The notes beneath the pieces were generated by a model. That model saw nothing but the letters and a program-made list of their open reading frames with translations. It searched no databases and was not told the DNA's origin. Below are positions 32,323-45,030 of a stretch of 64,000 nucleotides of DNA, piece after piece. Source of the stretch: Bifiguratus adelaidae (Eukaryota; Mucoromycota; Endogonomycetes; Endogonales); the NCBI GenBank assembly GCA_002261195.1, contig MVBO01000013.1, forward strand, positions 108,147 to 172,146, read 5' to 3'. Positions within the stretch are counted from its first letter, which is position 1, and each line of letters opens with the position of its first letter. The position numbers were made by a program, and so were the translations under genes.

Positions 32323-33806
32323 TCATTCCTTGACAATGAGCATGTCGCCTGATTCGATATCGGTATCGACTAGAGTGGATTGAGGATCCAAGGCTTCATC
32401 GTCAAAGAGTAGGGTGAGGGAAGCCCGTTGGGCAGATGAAAGATGCTTGACAGTAGCGTAATGATGTAGGATGGTTTCGACGGTAGTCGTCTACACGTAG
32501 CTTTGTAAGCCATCATTTCAAGCGGTGAAGAGTACGTACCGGTTTGGCGGACATTTTAACATCGGATCCGTCTTTGGCTCGGAGTTTGAGGTACAAGGTA
32601 TCATCCACCATGTCATCATCCGAATCGAGAGCATTGTCTTTAATGTCCAGCGCATCGTCGTCAAAACTAGCCGATCGGTCTTGCTCCGTCTTTCGACGCA
32701 TCGCTTGTACTACATCGTAGACTTGTTTGGTATATGCATCTGACAAAACCAGTGAGCCATTCGCCGGTTGACGTGGACAATGAGAAAGAAACCTACTGCA
32801 GATGGCACCATTGGCCATGCCCAAACTTTTCGGAGTACCAGAGCGAAATAGTCTCGCTTTGGATGTTGCATCTTCCAAAATCACATCGTTTGGGGTTAGG
32901 ATGGGTAAAGCACGTGCTGCGGCACTTTTTCGACGGAGACATGTCTGGCAGAGCTGTTCAATGATTTGTTGAAAGGATGCATCCTAACGGTTCACAGCGT
33001 TTAGACGCCCATAGAAATTAAAAGGTGAGCCAACCCTTACCTCTGCCACTCGAAGCTTTTCGCTTGGGCGAACCTTGGGCTTATTTTCGCGTGGATCAGC
33101 CACAAAATGGATGGTGAGATGGATTTGAGCGGCATTCTTGGAGCGAGGTAACGCGGGCGTGGATGTGTTGTTTGGTAGAGTGTGGTGTCCCTGGCCGGCG
33201 CCGGATGACATGGCAGCGTCGCCATTGCTCGCTCTTTCTAGGCGATCCGTAATGAGATCATCCAAGTGGGATCTAGCAAAAGATGTCAGCGAATAGAGCA
33301 AGAGTGTATAGAAAGCGCGACTCACCTTATGCTGGCATCAAATTGCGCTGGATCAAATTCTGGCGGCGGAGTGACGGATCTCTGTCGGCTTGACGTATCG
33401 CCAGCGTCATCAAGGATGGTGATGTGTTCTACGTGCGACGCTTGGCGCTGACGGCTGATGCCCTTGTGAGCGTCGTCCTCCTCGTCCTCCTCGTCAATCG
33501 TGATTTGATCTGATATCGTTGGCTGAGCTTCCGTCTCATTGGCAGCATCGGCAAAAAATACAGCTACATGTTAAGCATGCCGAGAAAATGACATCAGAGT
33601 TCGAGAAACCAGGTTAACGTGCACGTTTGCTTACGCCTCGTTGGTTCTACCACGATACGGCTCTTGACAAAGAAATCCTCGTCGGACATTGTTTTCGTCG
33701 TTCCGCTTCCTGCATCTCGCGCTGCACCCGTCCGACGTCTCTTGGTGGGCTTAAAGACGATGGCTGGCTCGTCAGCGATCTCATCTTCCGACGATGAGTC
33801 GCCCAT
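32323..33806 (-). CDS. Rad60/Esc2/NIP45-family SUMO-like-domain protein
   Basis: Genome-stability factor with SUMO-like domains. The acidic N-terminus (MGDSSSEDEIADEPAIVFKP) is followed by KRRRTG basic patches. A first SUMO-like domain is around QIHLTIHFVADPRENKPKVR, then ATSKARLFRSGTPKSLGMAN. The second, best conserved, is LKLRAKDGSDVKMSAKP joined across an intron to TTVETILHHYATVKHLSSAQ and LLFDDEALDPQSTLVDTDIE, ending GDMLIVKE. In S. pombe Rad60 binds Ubc9 and the Smc5/6 complex; SMC6 is encoded 18 kb away. The start at 33806 is the Met before the acidic block; a longer frame reaches 33905. An ACGCGC motif lies about 20 bp before the ATG. Confidence 0.87.
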
Positions 33807-33821
33807 GGGAGGGAGTGTTCC

Positions 33822-33856
33822 AAAACGCGCGCGCGCAACTAAGCACAAAACCCTAA
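33822..33856. promoter_or_regulatory. ACGCGC run and telo-box upstream of RAD60
   Basis: AAAACGCGCGCGCGC at about 33822-33836 gives MCB-like ACGCG cores 16-30 bp before the RAD60 ATG. AACCCTAA, a telo-box, occurs at 33849-33856 within ACCCTAACCC. Both are seen directly; function is inferred from yeast and plant precedents. Confidence 0.35.
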
Positions 33857-34121
33857 CCCAACCATAGGATCGACAAAACGACAATTTGCAGCGAACGTTT
33901 TTCATACGTTCAGCCTTGCTACAGAGGGTTGGCTCTTTCGGGTGATTGCGTGCTCCCCTTGTCGTGCTAGACTGGGATACGCTCCATCATTGGCATTGAT
34001 CCAAAAGACGCTCTGCTTTTGGTAGCCAGTTGAGGTGTTCGCCTCGTTTCAAGGAGTGGTCTCTATTTCACACTCTCGGGCACCTGGAGGAACAAGGCGC
34101 ACTACGTTCACATAAAACAGC

Positions 34122-36076
34122 ATGCCGCGTGTTGCCATCGTTGGATCGGGTAAGTTGGTTCAAAAGATTGCCCTTGGGGCCATCGTTGGATGTGCTTTTT
34201 GCTCACCGTTCCGTCTGTCACATGGTCAGGTCTCGGGGGTCTCGTTACGGCGCACGCTCTCACCAATGATCACAACGACTATGAGGTCCATGTCTACGAA
34301 AAGCATCGAGCAAGCTATGGCATGGATGCATCGAGCTTCTGGGTCGATTTAGAAGCAATCGATGGGAGCGATACCGACTCGGATCAGGGTAGGCAGCCAT
34401 CTCGTCGGGTTCGCGTGGACGTACCTGTGCGTGGATTTTTCCGCGACTACTGTAAGTGTTAGACGCTTTTTTGTATACTCGCACTAAGCTTGACCCTATC
34501 AGATCCATCTCTTGTCAAACTCTATGAACATCTCGATATCACTTTGGTGCCAGCTTCGCATACCATCTCTCTTTCCATTTTATCGGACAATGATCCGCAA
34601 AAGCAACCAAGCTTGGACACCTATTTCTCACATTCCTCGATCCAATTACCATGGCTCAATATGCCCTTTCCATACCCGAGACATCGTATCGGCAAGTGGA
34701 CAACATCTGCGGCCATTTGCGTAGGCGAATGGGTACGTTTAGGTGTGCATGCGCGCTGGTGGTTGCGACAACAAACACGCAACAATAGTGACACGTCTAA
34801 CGATTCGTCCAACAAGACAACAACAATGGCCAGCAAGCGCACGGAGACATTGCAAATGTTCCTCGATCGGCATCACTATCATCCCCTATTTATTAACACC
34901 TTTCTTGCACCTGTGCTTGCTTCCATATGCACATGTAGCTTGGAAGCGACGCTCCAGATGCCTTCCAGCATAGCGCTCGACTTTTTAGCGCGCGGCATCA
35001 TGACACAGCAGGCTTGGAAAGTGGGAGGTGAGAAAGGCGTCGGCTTGGTCTGTGACAAGCTCGGTCAACACGTGTCTCGTTGGCGACGTGGCGTCGGTGT
35101 GGTTTCGGTATGGAAGCACAAGCAAACGGATCAGTGGATGGTGCGCGACTCGGAAGGCAAAGAGGAGGCGTTTGATATTGTTGTCTTTGCTACGCAAGCC
35201 AATCAAGCTTATCACATCCTCCGCAATCAACCCTCCAATGCTCAACCTATACCAGACGGTCTTCTCGATACCCTTCGTTCCTTTACTTATGCTCCTACCT
35301 CCGTATTGACACATCGACAACCGAATGGATTCATGCCCACGGACAAGCGAGACTGGGGTTCCATCAATGTGGTGATTCGTGAAAATGATCATTTAGTCTC
35401 GGCGAAGAAAGCACAGGATAGCTTTGGTGAACCTGGACAACCCATGGCCACGTGCTGGATGAATGAAATGATGTCGGTTCTGGCCAAAGGAGCTGACTTG
35501 TTTCAGACCGTCAATCCCATCATTCCCCCTCCATCGCCGCCTACCACGCCTTCCAAGTCGAAGCCTTCACGTTTTACAGTACCAAGCACGTCACCCGTCT
35601 CCTTTGCACGCATCACATTGACACCAGATACACCGCGCCTGCTGAACCAATTGGATCGATACCAAGGCGGTACCCGACATTCACAAGGTCTTTATTTTGT
35701 AGGATCGTATGTCTATCCTGGTGTACCTCTTCTCGAAGGATGTGTGGTTAGTGGTGTTCGTGCGGCAGGCATGGTTCTGCAAGACAAGCAGAAGGCTACC
35801 TCACGCAAAGTCGTAGAGTGGCTAGAACCCGATGTCACTGGATGGAAGCAAGGTCATATCATGGAATGGTACCTGCAAGGTCGAGGTCGTCAAGCCACCT
35901 CTTCCCGTTTCTCCCTCTTTTCTCTTCTTTTTGACATCTTAGATTATCTATTGAGCCTCCTCCCTGACGAAATAGTCATCTTGGCCATCCGTCTCTGGCA
36001 AACGCTATTTCTCGTGCTCTACTGGCTCTGGGCCATCTTTCATGTCGCTTGTTCCATCATATATAGGCGCCCATAG
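34122..36076 (+). CDS. FAD-dependent amine-oxidase-like protein with C-terminal membrane segments
   Basis: Flavoprotein of the NAD(P)-binding amine-oxidase/phytoene-desaturase superfamily, like the bacterial COG2907 group. Three exons. MPRVAIVGSG joined across the first intron to GLGGLVTAHAL forms the dinucleotide-binding GxGxxG, followed by VHVYEKHRASYGMDAS. Middle blocks include LDRHHYHPLFINTFLAPVLA and DIVVFATQANQAYHILRN. The C-terminal FAD motif is GLYFVGSYVYPGVPLLEGCV. After residue about 560 come two or three hydrophobic stretches (SLFSLLFDILDYLLSLL, LFLVLYWLWAIFHVACSII), suggesting membrane attachment, which is unusual for the bacterial family. The substrate is unknown. There is a 315-bp spacer to RAD60. 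Confidence 0.8.
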
Positions 36077-36681
36077 GTCATCATCCTCTCACAGTGGTAT
36101 CACTCCCTGACGATGGTTTTACAAGGCGTCATGTACTTCTCGAGGCAGTGTCTGGATGTTATACCTAGGAGATAAAAGCGTACAACATAATTTTCTGCTC
36201 TTCTATTGTTTGTGAGACAATGAACTTTGCAAACCGCAACGGCTCTGCGCAAGTCATTCAAAGAGAACAGTCACAATATTGTGGGATTGGATTTGGACGT
36301 TGATTGGTTCCATGGGGATGGTGTAGGAAGGCATTGGGAGTTGTTTTGGCTCTTGCTTGAACGTTTTCTTGCAGCATCTGCGCTGTTGGAGTGCAGGCTC
36401 TCTGCCATACAGAGATCTATGTCCATTCATCACGGCATGGTGGTCATTTACCATCTATGGCTTTGTACAGCTCATCCAATCCTTTTCTCCATTGGCTACA
36501 TACAATACCTTAAGCTCTCATCAGCATGGGTTCAGTATGATATAATAAGAGTCCTAGCCTTAGCATTGCAGTTCAACGATAAAGAGACATCCATTGTCCA
36601 CAATTTGCCCGATTTCGTACGTGACTTCGCGCTCTCACGCGCTCTCTCTGTTGCTGGACAAGGCACAAGCGACGAGACACC
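36077..36681. other. 605-bp intergenic stretch
   Basis: Lies between the flavoprotein gene and CSN2. An open plus-strand frame (36227-36685) has no ATG at its start and no recognisable motif, and no splice pattern supports a gene. It probably holds the CSN2 promoter and the flavoprotein 3' region. Confidence 0.5.
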
Positions 36682-38568
36682 ATGAGCGATGACGATGACT
36701 TTATGATGGAGGAGGACGAGGACCAAGATTACGACTTTGACTACGAGGACGATGAACAAGATGAACCTGATGTTAATTTGGAAAACAAGTATTACAATGC
36801 CAAAGGTACGTCCGACACGTGTGCCTCAACATGGCGTCTCATTCACACGTCTACGACGCAGCCAAGAAGGAGGATGACCCGGAAGGTGCTTTGGAGGACT
36901 TTCAGTCCGTGGTAGACACGGAAGAAGAAAAGGGTGACTGGTCAGTCTCTATTATCACGCCGATAATAGCTCTTTGCTTATTCGTGCTGTCTCGATCATG
37001 TAGGGGGTTCAAGGCGCTAAAGCAAATGGTCAAACTGTCCTTCCAACGGAATCAATACGACAAGGTATGTTACCATGGACGTCCGAGCCGCCTGATTGCC
37101 TCATATTGACGCAGGCTTTTTAGACCATGCTCTACTACAAGCAGCTACTCACCTACATCAAGTCAGCTGTCACGCGAAACTATAGCGAAAAGTCAATCAA
37201 CAATATCCTGGACTACATCTCTCTCTCGGAGGATATGCAGTTCATGGAGCAGTTTTATGAAACGACACTTGATGCTCTGACGGAAGCCAAGAATGATGTA
37301 AGTGATGTTTGATGCATGTGGATCGGCAATAACCAATTCTGGCTTGTAGCGTCTATGGGTGAAAACGAACTTGAAACTCGCTAAACTCTGGCTGGACCGA
37401 AAGGAGTACTCACGGTTGAACAAGGTGCGTACAATTGCATATTTCCGGCTAGCAAACACTGAAGTCGGTTACATCTAGATCCTCAAGCAGCTGCATGCTT
37501 CTTGCCAAAGGGATGATGGGACGGATGATCAGCGTAAAGGCACACATTTGCTTGAAATCTTTGCCTTGGAGATTCAAATGTACACAGAGACACGAAACAA
37601 CAAGAAGCTCAAGGTTGGTTACTTTTCATCGTAGAACGCGACAAGGACATTGGTGCACTAAGCTTTTGTGATTGCAGGCTCTTTACCAACAAAGTCTGCA
37701 TGTTAAATCAGCCATACCGCATCCCCGGATCATGGGTGTGATTCGTGAATGCGGCGGCAAGATGCACATGGGAGAGAGTAAGTTGTGGCGAATGTGATGC
37801 AGTCGTATGGTGTGCTAAAAAGGCCCTACAGAGGAATGGGACAAGGCTCAAACTGATTTTTTTGAGTCATTTAAAAATTATGATGAGGCAGGCAGTCCGC
37901 AACGTATCCAAGTCTTGAAATACCTAGTCTTGGCGAACATGTTGACAAACTCTGAAATCAATCCTTTTGATTCGCAAGAAACGAAGCCGTAAGTGTTTCA
38001 ACTACCCATAGTAGTACCTCCACATACCCACTGCCCTTTTTAGCTACAAGAATGATCCGCAGATTTTGGCCATGACCAACCTCGTCAATGCCTATCAACG
38101 AAGAGAGATTAAGGAGTTTGAAAAAATTCTTCATGGTGGGTTATCAGCAAGCCGTGTTTGATGGTTGTTGACATGTGAATTCATCCAGACAACCACGCCA
38201 CCATCATGGATGATGCCTTCATTCGCACCTATATTGACGATGTGCTCAAAAACATCCGCACCCAAGTCTTGCTCAAACTCATCCGCCCATACTCTAGAAT
38301 AGAAATTGCCTTTGCTGCCAAGCAACTCAATATCCCAGCTCATGAAGTAGAACGCCTCTTGATTGGCCTTATCCTCGATCAACGGATCTCCGGCCGAATT
38401 GACCAAATCAATCAACGCCTGGAACTCGATAGACCGCAAGTATCCTCCTCCAACCGTACCCTATGCTCAACCCTCTCTAGTTCCACAGATACCAAGCGTT
38501 ACGATGCTCTAGATCAATGGTCTACTCACATTGGCAATCTCTCCAAATCCGTTGCAGCCAAAGTGTGA
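36682..38568 (+). CDS. CSN2: COP9 signalosome subunit 2
   Basis: Scaffold subunit of the COP9 signalosome, which removes Nedd8 from cullins. About nine exons, about 430 residues. The N-terminus is acidic ([20 protein letters not shown]) as in all CSN2 proteins. Family blocks are very well kept: [76 protein letters not shown] and [16 protein letters not shown]. The PCI domain is in [37 protein letters not shown] and [20 protein letters not shown]. The degree of conservation excludes the close proteasome paralogue Rpn6. Presence of the signalosome fits a filamentous fungus rather than a budding yeast. Confidence 0.96.
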
Positions 38569-38622
38569 AATAAATTTTGCTGTCGTCACTCTTAAACAAC
38601 AACTGTTTCTTACGCGCTCAGC

Positions 38623-39239
38623 ATGCGTCCAACAGCACTTCGTACCATCTTTGTGAATGCCTCTCGGGCTGCTCAATACTCTTATGCTCAAAGAACTGTA
38701 CCTGCTGTATTCACACGATTCTACAGTGCCGGAGGTTTGAGCCGTTCCGACATTGAATCCAGGGTACTCGATATCCTGAAAGGGTTTGACAAGATTGACC
38801 CTCAAAAGGTAAGCTTTGGGGTATGATTGGGGGTGGAGCTTGCAAGATCGGCGTGCGAGGGGGTCCTGTGATGACGGTGTTGAAGGGATGCGGGCGGCAT
38901 GGATCGTGCGACGCATAACGCCCTTACGGTGTTGCCACGCTCTCTTAACGTCGTTCCGAGGTGCGCAGACAGATCGAGGCGGATGCCGGGGACGATGATG
39001 GTGCAAGCGATGTGGGATAGTGTTGTATACGTCGTCTCGGATCGCTGACAAGCGTCTTTCAGGTTGCTCTCTCTTCTCACTTTTCAAATGATCTCGGCCT
39101 TGATTCACTCGACACTGTGGAGGTGGTGATGGCGATTGAGGAGGAATTCAGCGTAGAGATCCCAGACAAGGAAGCTGATGAGATCAAGACGGCTCAACAA
39201 GCTGTTGATTATATCTCCAAGCGGGAAGATGCTCATTGA
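38623..39239 (+). CDS. ACP1: Mitochondrial acyl carrier protein
   Basis: Carrier of acyl chains in mitochondrial fatty acid synthesis and a subunit of respiratory complex I. There are two exons (38623-38808, 39063-39239), about 120 residues. The first 35 residues are Arg/Ser/Ala-rich without acidic residues, a typical mitochondrial presequence. The carrier domain follows with [20 protein letters not shown]. The phosphopantetheine site is Ser in [20 protein letters not shown], and the helix [20 protein letters not shown] is intact. The single intron is 254 nt, much longer than others here. It starts 55 bp after the CSN2 stop codon on the same strand. Confidence 0.95.
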
Positions 39240-39509
39240 GCGTTTGTTGACATTTAGAATCTCCAATGGATTTGTTTTATCGGATATTGTCCTTTCTATT
39301 CACTCTTGCGTTTTCTGTTGGCCAAGTTCCGTGACATGAACGGTATAATGCAGGTCTTACACATGCTATTGGGCGAAAAAAAGATCAACTTGAATCTGTT
39401 GCCTACATTGAGCATTTCAAGCCTTGTTGTTGCAGAGTGTTGTTACAAGATTATTGATACACCTATGTTACAGCTTGAACTGGGACTTGGGTGTTGTGAC
39501 TATACAAGC

Positions 39510-40180
39510 TTAGGCATTCTGTTGGGTAGCCTGGTATTGCAGTGTGGAAGGAGCTACGCCAAAGTGTTGCGGAGCAGGATGTCCAATCTCAATGCAAATG
39601 ACCTTGATCAGAGCATAATGATGAATCTTGTCGTTGTGTCAGTAAGAATCGAGGTGTGGTTGCGGCAATGCAACTTACAGCGTGCATACAGCAATACCAT
39701 AATTCTCGACCCAAGCTCGATACCACTTGTGTATCCTCTTGCTTCAAGGATCCTTGTCTATTTCCCGATTGACCTGTGCTTACTGTAGCCACCAATCCAC
39801 ATGAAGCGTTCAAGGACAAGGCGCCTCCAAACTTGGCTCGAATAACACGTTGCAAATCTCTCAGTGCCTCTATCGCCACAGAAGGTGATCCTTCGATCGC
39901 TGGACTACGCGCGCGCTTGTCGTAGTTGACGACAATGACAGTATCTTGCGGTCCATTGGGTAACGCATCCAAAAAGATGCGATAATGGTCAATAACATGC
40001 CTGGAAACGAGACTTAAGCAAGGTGTTCCGTTATATAAGCATTCCTCGTGCTTACCTCACATGCTTCCCCACTGATGATTCAGGCACCATCTCGGACACT
40101 CGAGTGTATTCATTCTCTCTCAGTGACCCTACAAGCTCAATGGCTTGCTGAAGCGTCGTCGTTGCTGCGTCCACCAACAT
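39510..40180 (-). CDS. DinB-like four-helix protein
   Basis: DinB/YfiT-like putative metalloenzyme. Three exons. MLVDAATTTLQQAIELVGSL, then SSVGKHVR joined across an intron to HVIDHYRIFLDALPNG. VVNYDKRARSPAIEGSPSVA and IEALRDLQRVI follow, then LGRELWYCCMHA joined across a second intron (donor GTAAGT, acceptor before ATTCATCAT) to IHHYALIKVICIEIG. It ends FGVAPSTLQYQATQQNA. The His in GKHVRHVIDHY and in HAIHHYAL fit the three-His metal site of the superfamily. Bacterial relatives are thiol-linked S-transferases or of unknown role; no function is assigned here. It is divergent from the kelch gene (180 bp). Confidence 0.78.
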
Positions 40181-40360
40181 AAGGAAGGGTTAGGGAACAG
40201 CGCATTCCGCTCTACTTCTTCTTGGAGGGAACGCTTTCATCTACTGCACATTGACTGTGCTTGTGCCTCATACGCTCCTTGGACTGGTGCATATACTGGC
40301 ATCTTGAACTCGTTGGAGTCGAATTAGGTGCATAGTGTCACTATCTTGCTCTCCATCGCC

Positions 40361-43300
40361 ATGTCCATCTTTTCAAAGTTTACAAAGAATCATACTCAAG
40401 GGCCTCTGTCGCCTGACAAGGTGGCCTATCCATGGTCACAACGACGGATACCTGCATCATCAGTGACGAATCCGCAATCGCCAACATCTCACGTTACATC
40501 ACCTCCGGCTCCAGCTATACCTCGATTCGGGCATACGGCCGATCAGCAGGCACCTAATGGAGAGATTTACCTGTATGGTGGTGTTGTTCGTGGACAAGGC
40601 CGACGGGAAGCGCTCGTGTTTGATACCAGTAAGTCGCTTTGCGGCATATAACTGCGTAAAATCTCACTCGATGTATGATGTAGATACCCTGCAGACCCAC
40701 ATTATTCATGCTGACGGTGATATGCCGGCTCCGCGAGCCTACCATACCATGCTTGTCATTCGAGGGCACATGATTGGTAAGCTGTTGCGCTTGAACTCCT
40801 CGTTTCAATGTTCTGACCTCTGCTTATGAATAGTGTTTGGAGGAGATATTTTGGACAACAGAGCCAATGGAGCAGTTGCAGAGCAACTCGCTTCTCCGCT
40901 ATATATTCTCAACATTTCGACACGCCAATGGTTTTGTCCACCACTAGACGCTGTCACCGGTCAGGCTCCTCCGTCGCGCTCCGGTCATACGGCGGTTGCA
41001 TTGGCAGGAAGAATGTTTGTTTTTGGAGGAAGTGTCAGTGGACACGGCATCGTCAGTGATCTCTGTCAATTTGATATTGGCACACTGACTTCTCCTTCCC
41101 CGAGATGGGATTATGTGGATGCCGTGAACGAAGGGCCTGCACCACGTCGGGGCCATGTCGCGTTGGTGTTTGATCAGAAAATGTTTATCTTCGGTGGATA
41201 CAATGATGACATGTTCTTTAACGATCTCTGGGTGTATGATCCAATGACGAACGCTTGGTCGGGCCCCATTCAAGGTACGGGTTATGTCCCGGCGCCTCGT
41301 GAAGGCTGCTCGGCAACCATGGTGGACGATGTCATTTACATCTTTGGAGGACGCAAGGAGGCGGGAGAAGAATGCGGAGATCTATGTGCGTTTAGATTGA
41401 GGAATCGCAGATGGTATATGTTTCAGAACATGGGACCGTCGCCAACACCACGCGCCTACCATACCCTCACGGCAGTTCGAGACAAGGTCTATGTGCTCGG
41501 TGGTGATCCTGTTAATTTCCGAAAGAGTGAAAAGGGCGAAAAATCCGATGAAGGAAGCATGTTGTACTGCCTCGATACAGGTGAGTGTGGGGTTGGTGCA
41601 TCATTTTGAGATTTTGGAGACTAAACTTACCTTAGGCAAGATCCAATACCCACCTGATGTTGCTTCTTCTCCCATGGAAGGTGGTGGACCCCCACCTTTG
41701 AGCATGCCTAATCAGCACTCAGCTCCGCAGCCGCAAGGCCCTGAAAGTCCCAACTCCATTCGTTCAATGGATCGCGGTTGGGAGAGCCCCACCGCTCAAA
41801 GAGGCCCTTTTTCTGCTAATGGTCACGAGATCGACTTCTCCCTTGGACAAGGCAACAACAGACAACCGTCTGGTTTGCATAATCAATACTTCTCCGGCGA
41901 ATCTGGCCCGCCCGACTCTCCAGTTCGAGGCATGCAGCCACCTTCCTCGCTTGGACCGCAAGGACAACGACCTCCTTACCAGCAACAACCGCAGCAGCAA
42001 CAGCAACAACCGCGACAAGGTCGCATGAATCACCTTTCATTGCATCCAGGTGCGCAACTTGAACACCGGCCAAGTGTTCGATCCAGTTCTATACCACTGG
42101 CCGCTGCAGGAAACCCGATGCTGACTTCAGTCGGCCCGAATGATCAGCCTGACGCTCCCTCGCCACAACCCACGCATCAACCGGCTCAACTTGTGCAAAA
42201 CTTACAGCCTCAACCGCGAAGTAATTTGAGACATGCGAGTGTGATTCCCGAAGCGGCAAAACGACGCCCAAGGCCAAACTCGCCTTTACCTGAAAGTGTA
42301 AGCGGTAGCAATGCTGGACTGAAGGCTAGTACTGGTAATACGCCACATAGCATGACGAGGAGTCCGTCACCGAACCCATCAGCGATGCGCCGGCCACCTG
42401 CTAATCCTCCTCCTTCACCGGGTGGACCTCCTCCTCGACCGTCAAGGGAGGGTGTCGACATTGGCATTGGCCTTGGCTTGCGTAGTCCTACCAACCCACT
42501 GGTCACGGTGAGCGACCTGTCCCAGGTCAATGTAGCTGCGGAAGAAGAGCCTGTGGATGTCCAGCAATCAGTTGTACAAAGCCAGCCTGAAGCTCTGCGA
42601 TCCCAACCTTCAGTTGAGGTTATCAATGAAGGCCAGCGCGGCGCTACGCCATCTGGTCTGCGTCCAAAGTCCGCTTTTGCTACCGGTCACGAAGTGGCGC
42701 GGATGATGACGGCCCAAGAATTACGCGCTCCAAGCCCAAGTCCAAGACATCCTGGACGGAAGACTATGACACCCACCGTTGCCTCTCCCATAACGATGAC
42801 ACGCTCAGGAACAACATTGCAGGAGATGGTCAGCTCTCCCACGAGCGCAACACCGACAACGATGCAATCGCCGGCCAATGATCAAATGTCTCGTGTCCAA
42901 GGCAGTGAGCCGGATCCTCATCCAGCGCTTAGAACTGTCGATAGTATTGCATCCATAAGTACCGTCGACTCAGTGGTGGAACCGATCGCAACACCTACCC
43001 GGCAGCGTGAGCAGGATAGCGCACGATCATCTCCAGTGACGGCAAAGGATAGTGCTAATCCTCGGCATACGATGGGAAATGCGACTCTTCCAGCCGAAGA
43101 ACGATCTGGTCTCATTCGAGAAATTAAAGCTCGTGATATGATCATTGGAGACCTCAGACGTAAGGAACAGTGGTGGCGAGCCGAAGTCGCTTTGGCTCGC
43201 AAGTCCCGTCGCGCATCATTGTTGGGTCCCGAGGGAGAGTCGACGAATGAAGAGGAGCCTATCATGGATGTTGGTGATGTGGGATCCGACAAGTATAAAG

Positions 43301-44859
43301 TCTTTGATGGTCTCACCAAGGCAAAATTGGAGTTACGCAAGATGAAGACTGGGATTGCGCAACAAGCACAAGCCGCGTCCGCAAAGGTTGCGTTGGCAGA
43401 AAGAATGCGCAATGCAGCCTTGCAAGAAGCCGCCTATTGGAAGGCGAAACATCAAGCTCTTAAAGGTGACACCAATGTCAATGTTGCATCAATCGAGACC
43501 AAACGAGCAGAAGAGCTTGAAAAGCAGCTCTCGCATGCCTTGCAAGATAATGAAAGTCTAAGGTCCAAATTGTCGCAAGTGCAAAAGCAATCTCAGCACG
43601 AGCTTGGCGCAAGACAAGCTGCAGAAGAAAATCTCAAGGAGGCTCAAATTCGCGCAGATGAGGCATCCGAAGCGCATTCCCGTGTGATGGACGAACTATC
43701 TGCCTTGCATCAAAGGTGTATTGCCGCCGAATCGAAGCTCCGCGAACACGAGCTTTCGCTTCCACAAAAGGACGTCGAGTTGAAGAACATCAAGGACGAT
43801 CACTCAAAGGCCGTCACTGAGCTCGAAAAAGTCAGTGCACAAGTTGCTCAATATGAGAAGGCAATCGAGAAATCCAACGCGGTCGCCAAGATGGCCAATC
43901 GACGAGCCTCAGATGCCGAAAGAATGTGGTCGCAGGCCCGGGAACACAATGCGGATCTTGAAGCGCAAATAGCGTCGATGCGAACCGAGTTGGAGCTAAA
44001 GGTTAGCGAACTTGCGCGTGCACAGCACTTGGCCAATGAACTGGAGTCCTTGTATCAAGGTGCAAAGGATGAAGTGCGTGTGGTGCGCGACATGCTCGAC
44101 GAACAGGTCGTTGAATTGCTCAATGTTAAGCGATCAGATCCAAATCAAGCCAATGGCCACATCTATGTCGAAGAAATTGAAGGGCACAAAGCGCGCATTG
44201 TTGAATTGGAGAAGCAGCTGAAGACCATGGAGGATATGCACAAGAATATGGAGACACACGTGACAGCCTCTTCAAAGGATGTTGCAGACAATGCTGTGCG
44301 TATGGCGCAACTGGAGGCCGCCAACTTGAAATCACGCAATGAAGTGGCTCAGCTCAAGCAGCGCTTGTCGGAAGCTGTAGATGAGGTGGCAAGATTGAAG
44401 ACGCACGAATTGGAAAAGGAGACGGCACTCAACGATCGTCTAAGAGATCTGGAAGACGCTGATATTCGAATTGGAATGATGCGCGAAACACTCCTCAAGA
44501 AAGGCTTCAAGATGGAGGAAGCCGATCTTGTATCAGCCAAGACCGATGTCGGTTCTCGTATTCAAGAACTAGAGAGACGCGCTGCCCAAATCATGGAGCA
44601 AACCGCGCAAACGGAGCAGTTCTTGCAGGACAGGATAGCTCAGCTCGAGGACGAATACGAGGAAGCGGTGGCGGCACAAAAGAATGCAGAAGTCGTGGTT
44701 CGAAAACTCAAGGCAGAGGTCACCGAATATCAAAATCGCATGGACGAAACAGAAGCAGAGCTTCATTCTCTACATCAACGCAATGACGAGTTAGTTTGGA
44801 AACTAGCGGCGATGGAACAGCTCGCGGATGGGCACCATCATGCTGCTGGCGATGACTGA
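40361..44859 (+). CDS. Tea1-like kelch-repeat/coiled-coil cell-polarity protein
   Basis: Long protein of about 1,450 residues. After a short Ser/Pro-rich leader come kelch repeats (about 60-420) forming a beta-propeller, each with the GG pair and aromatic residues: YLYGGVVRGQGR, GHMIVFGGDILDN, RMFVFGGSVSGHG, KMFIFGGYNDDMFFNDLWVY, VIYIFGGRKEAGEECGDL and KVYVLGGD. A Pro/Gln/Ser-rich disordered part (with a Q-run near 41990-42010) follows. About 550 residues of coiled coil run to the C-terminus (43100-44800), ending AAGDD. The architecture equals fission-yeast Tea1/Tea3 and Kel1, which mark cell ends via microtubules and recruit formins; that role is inferred. Exon 1 ends at 40628; the large last exon starts about 41637. 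Confidence 0.85.
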
Positions 44860-45030
44860 TAATCGATACCCTACCATTCACATAACCTGCTGTGCGGTGA
44901 CGCATGGCTCTATAATTAAGCTCCCTAATATGCGCATCGTGCGCAGTTTCACAAGTAGTCTTTATCGATGTAAAGCAAACAATAGACCGAATCTCTCTAT
45001 GCTCATCCAATGTGCCATCATCCTTTTCCA

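Noticed and set aside
36227-36685. 152-codon open frame before CSN2
   Set aside because: Begins at a non-ATG codon, overlaps the CSN2 start and has no motif.
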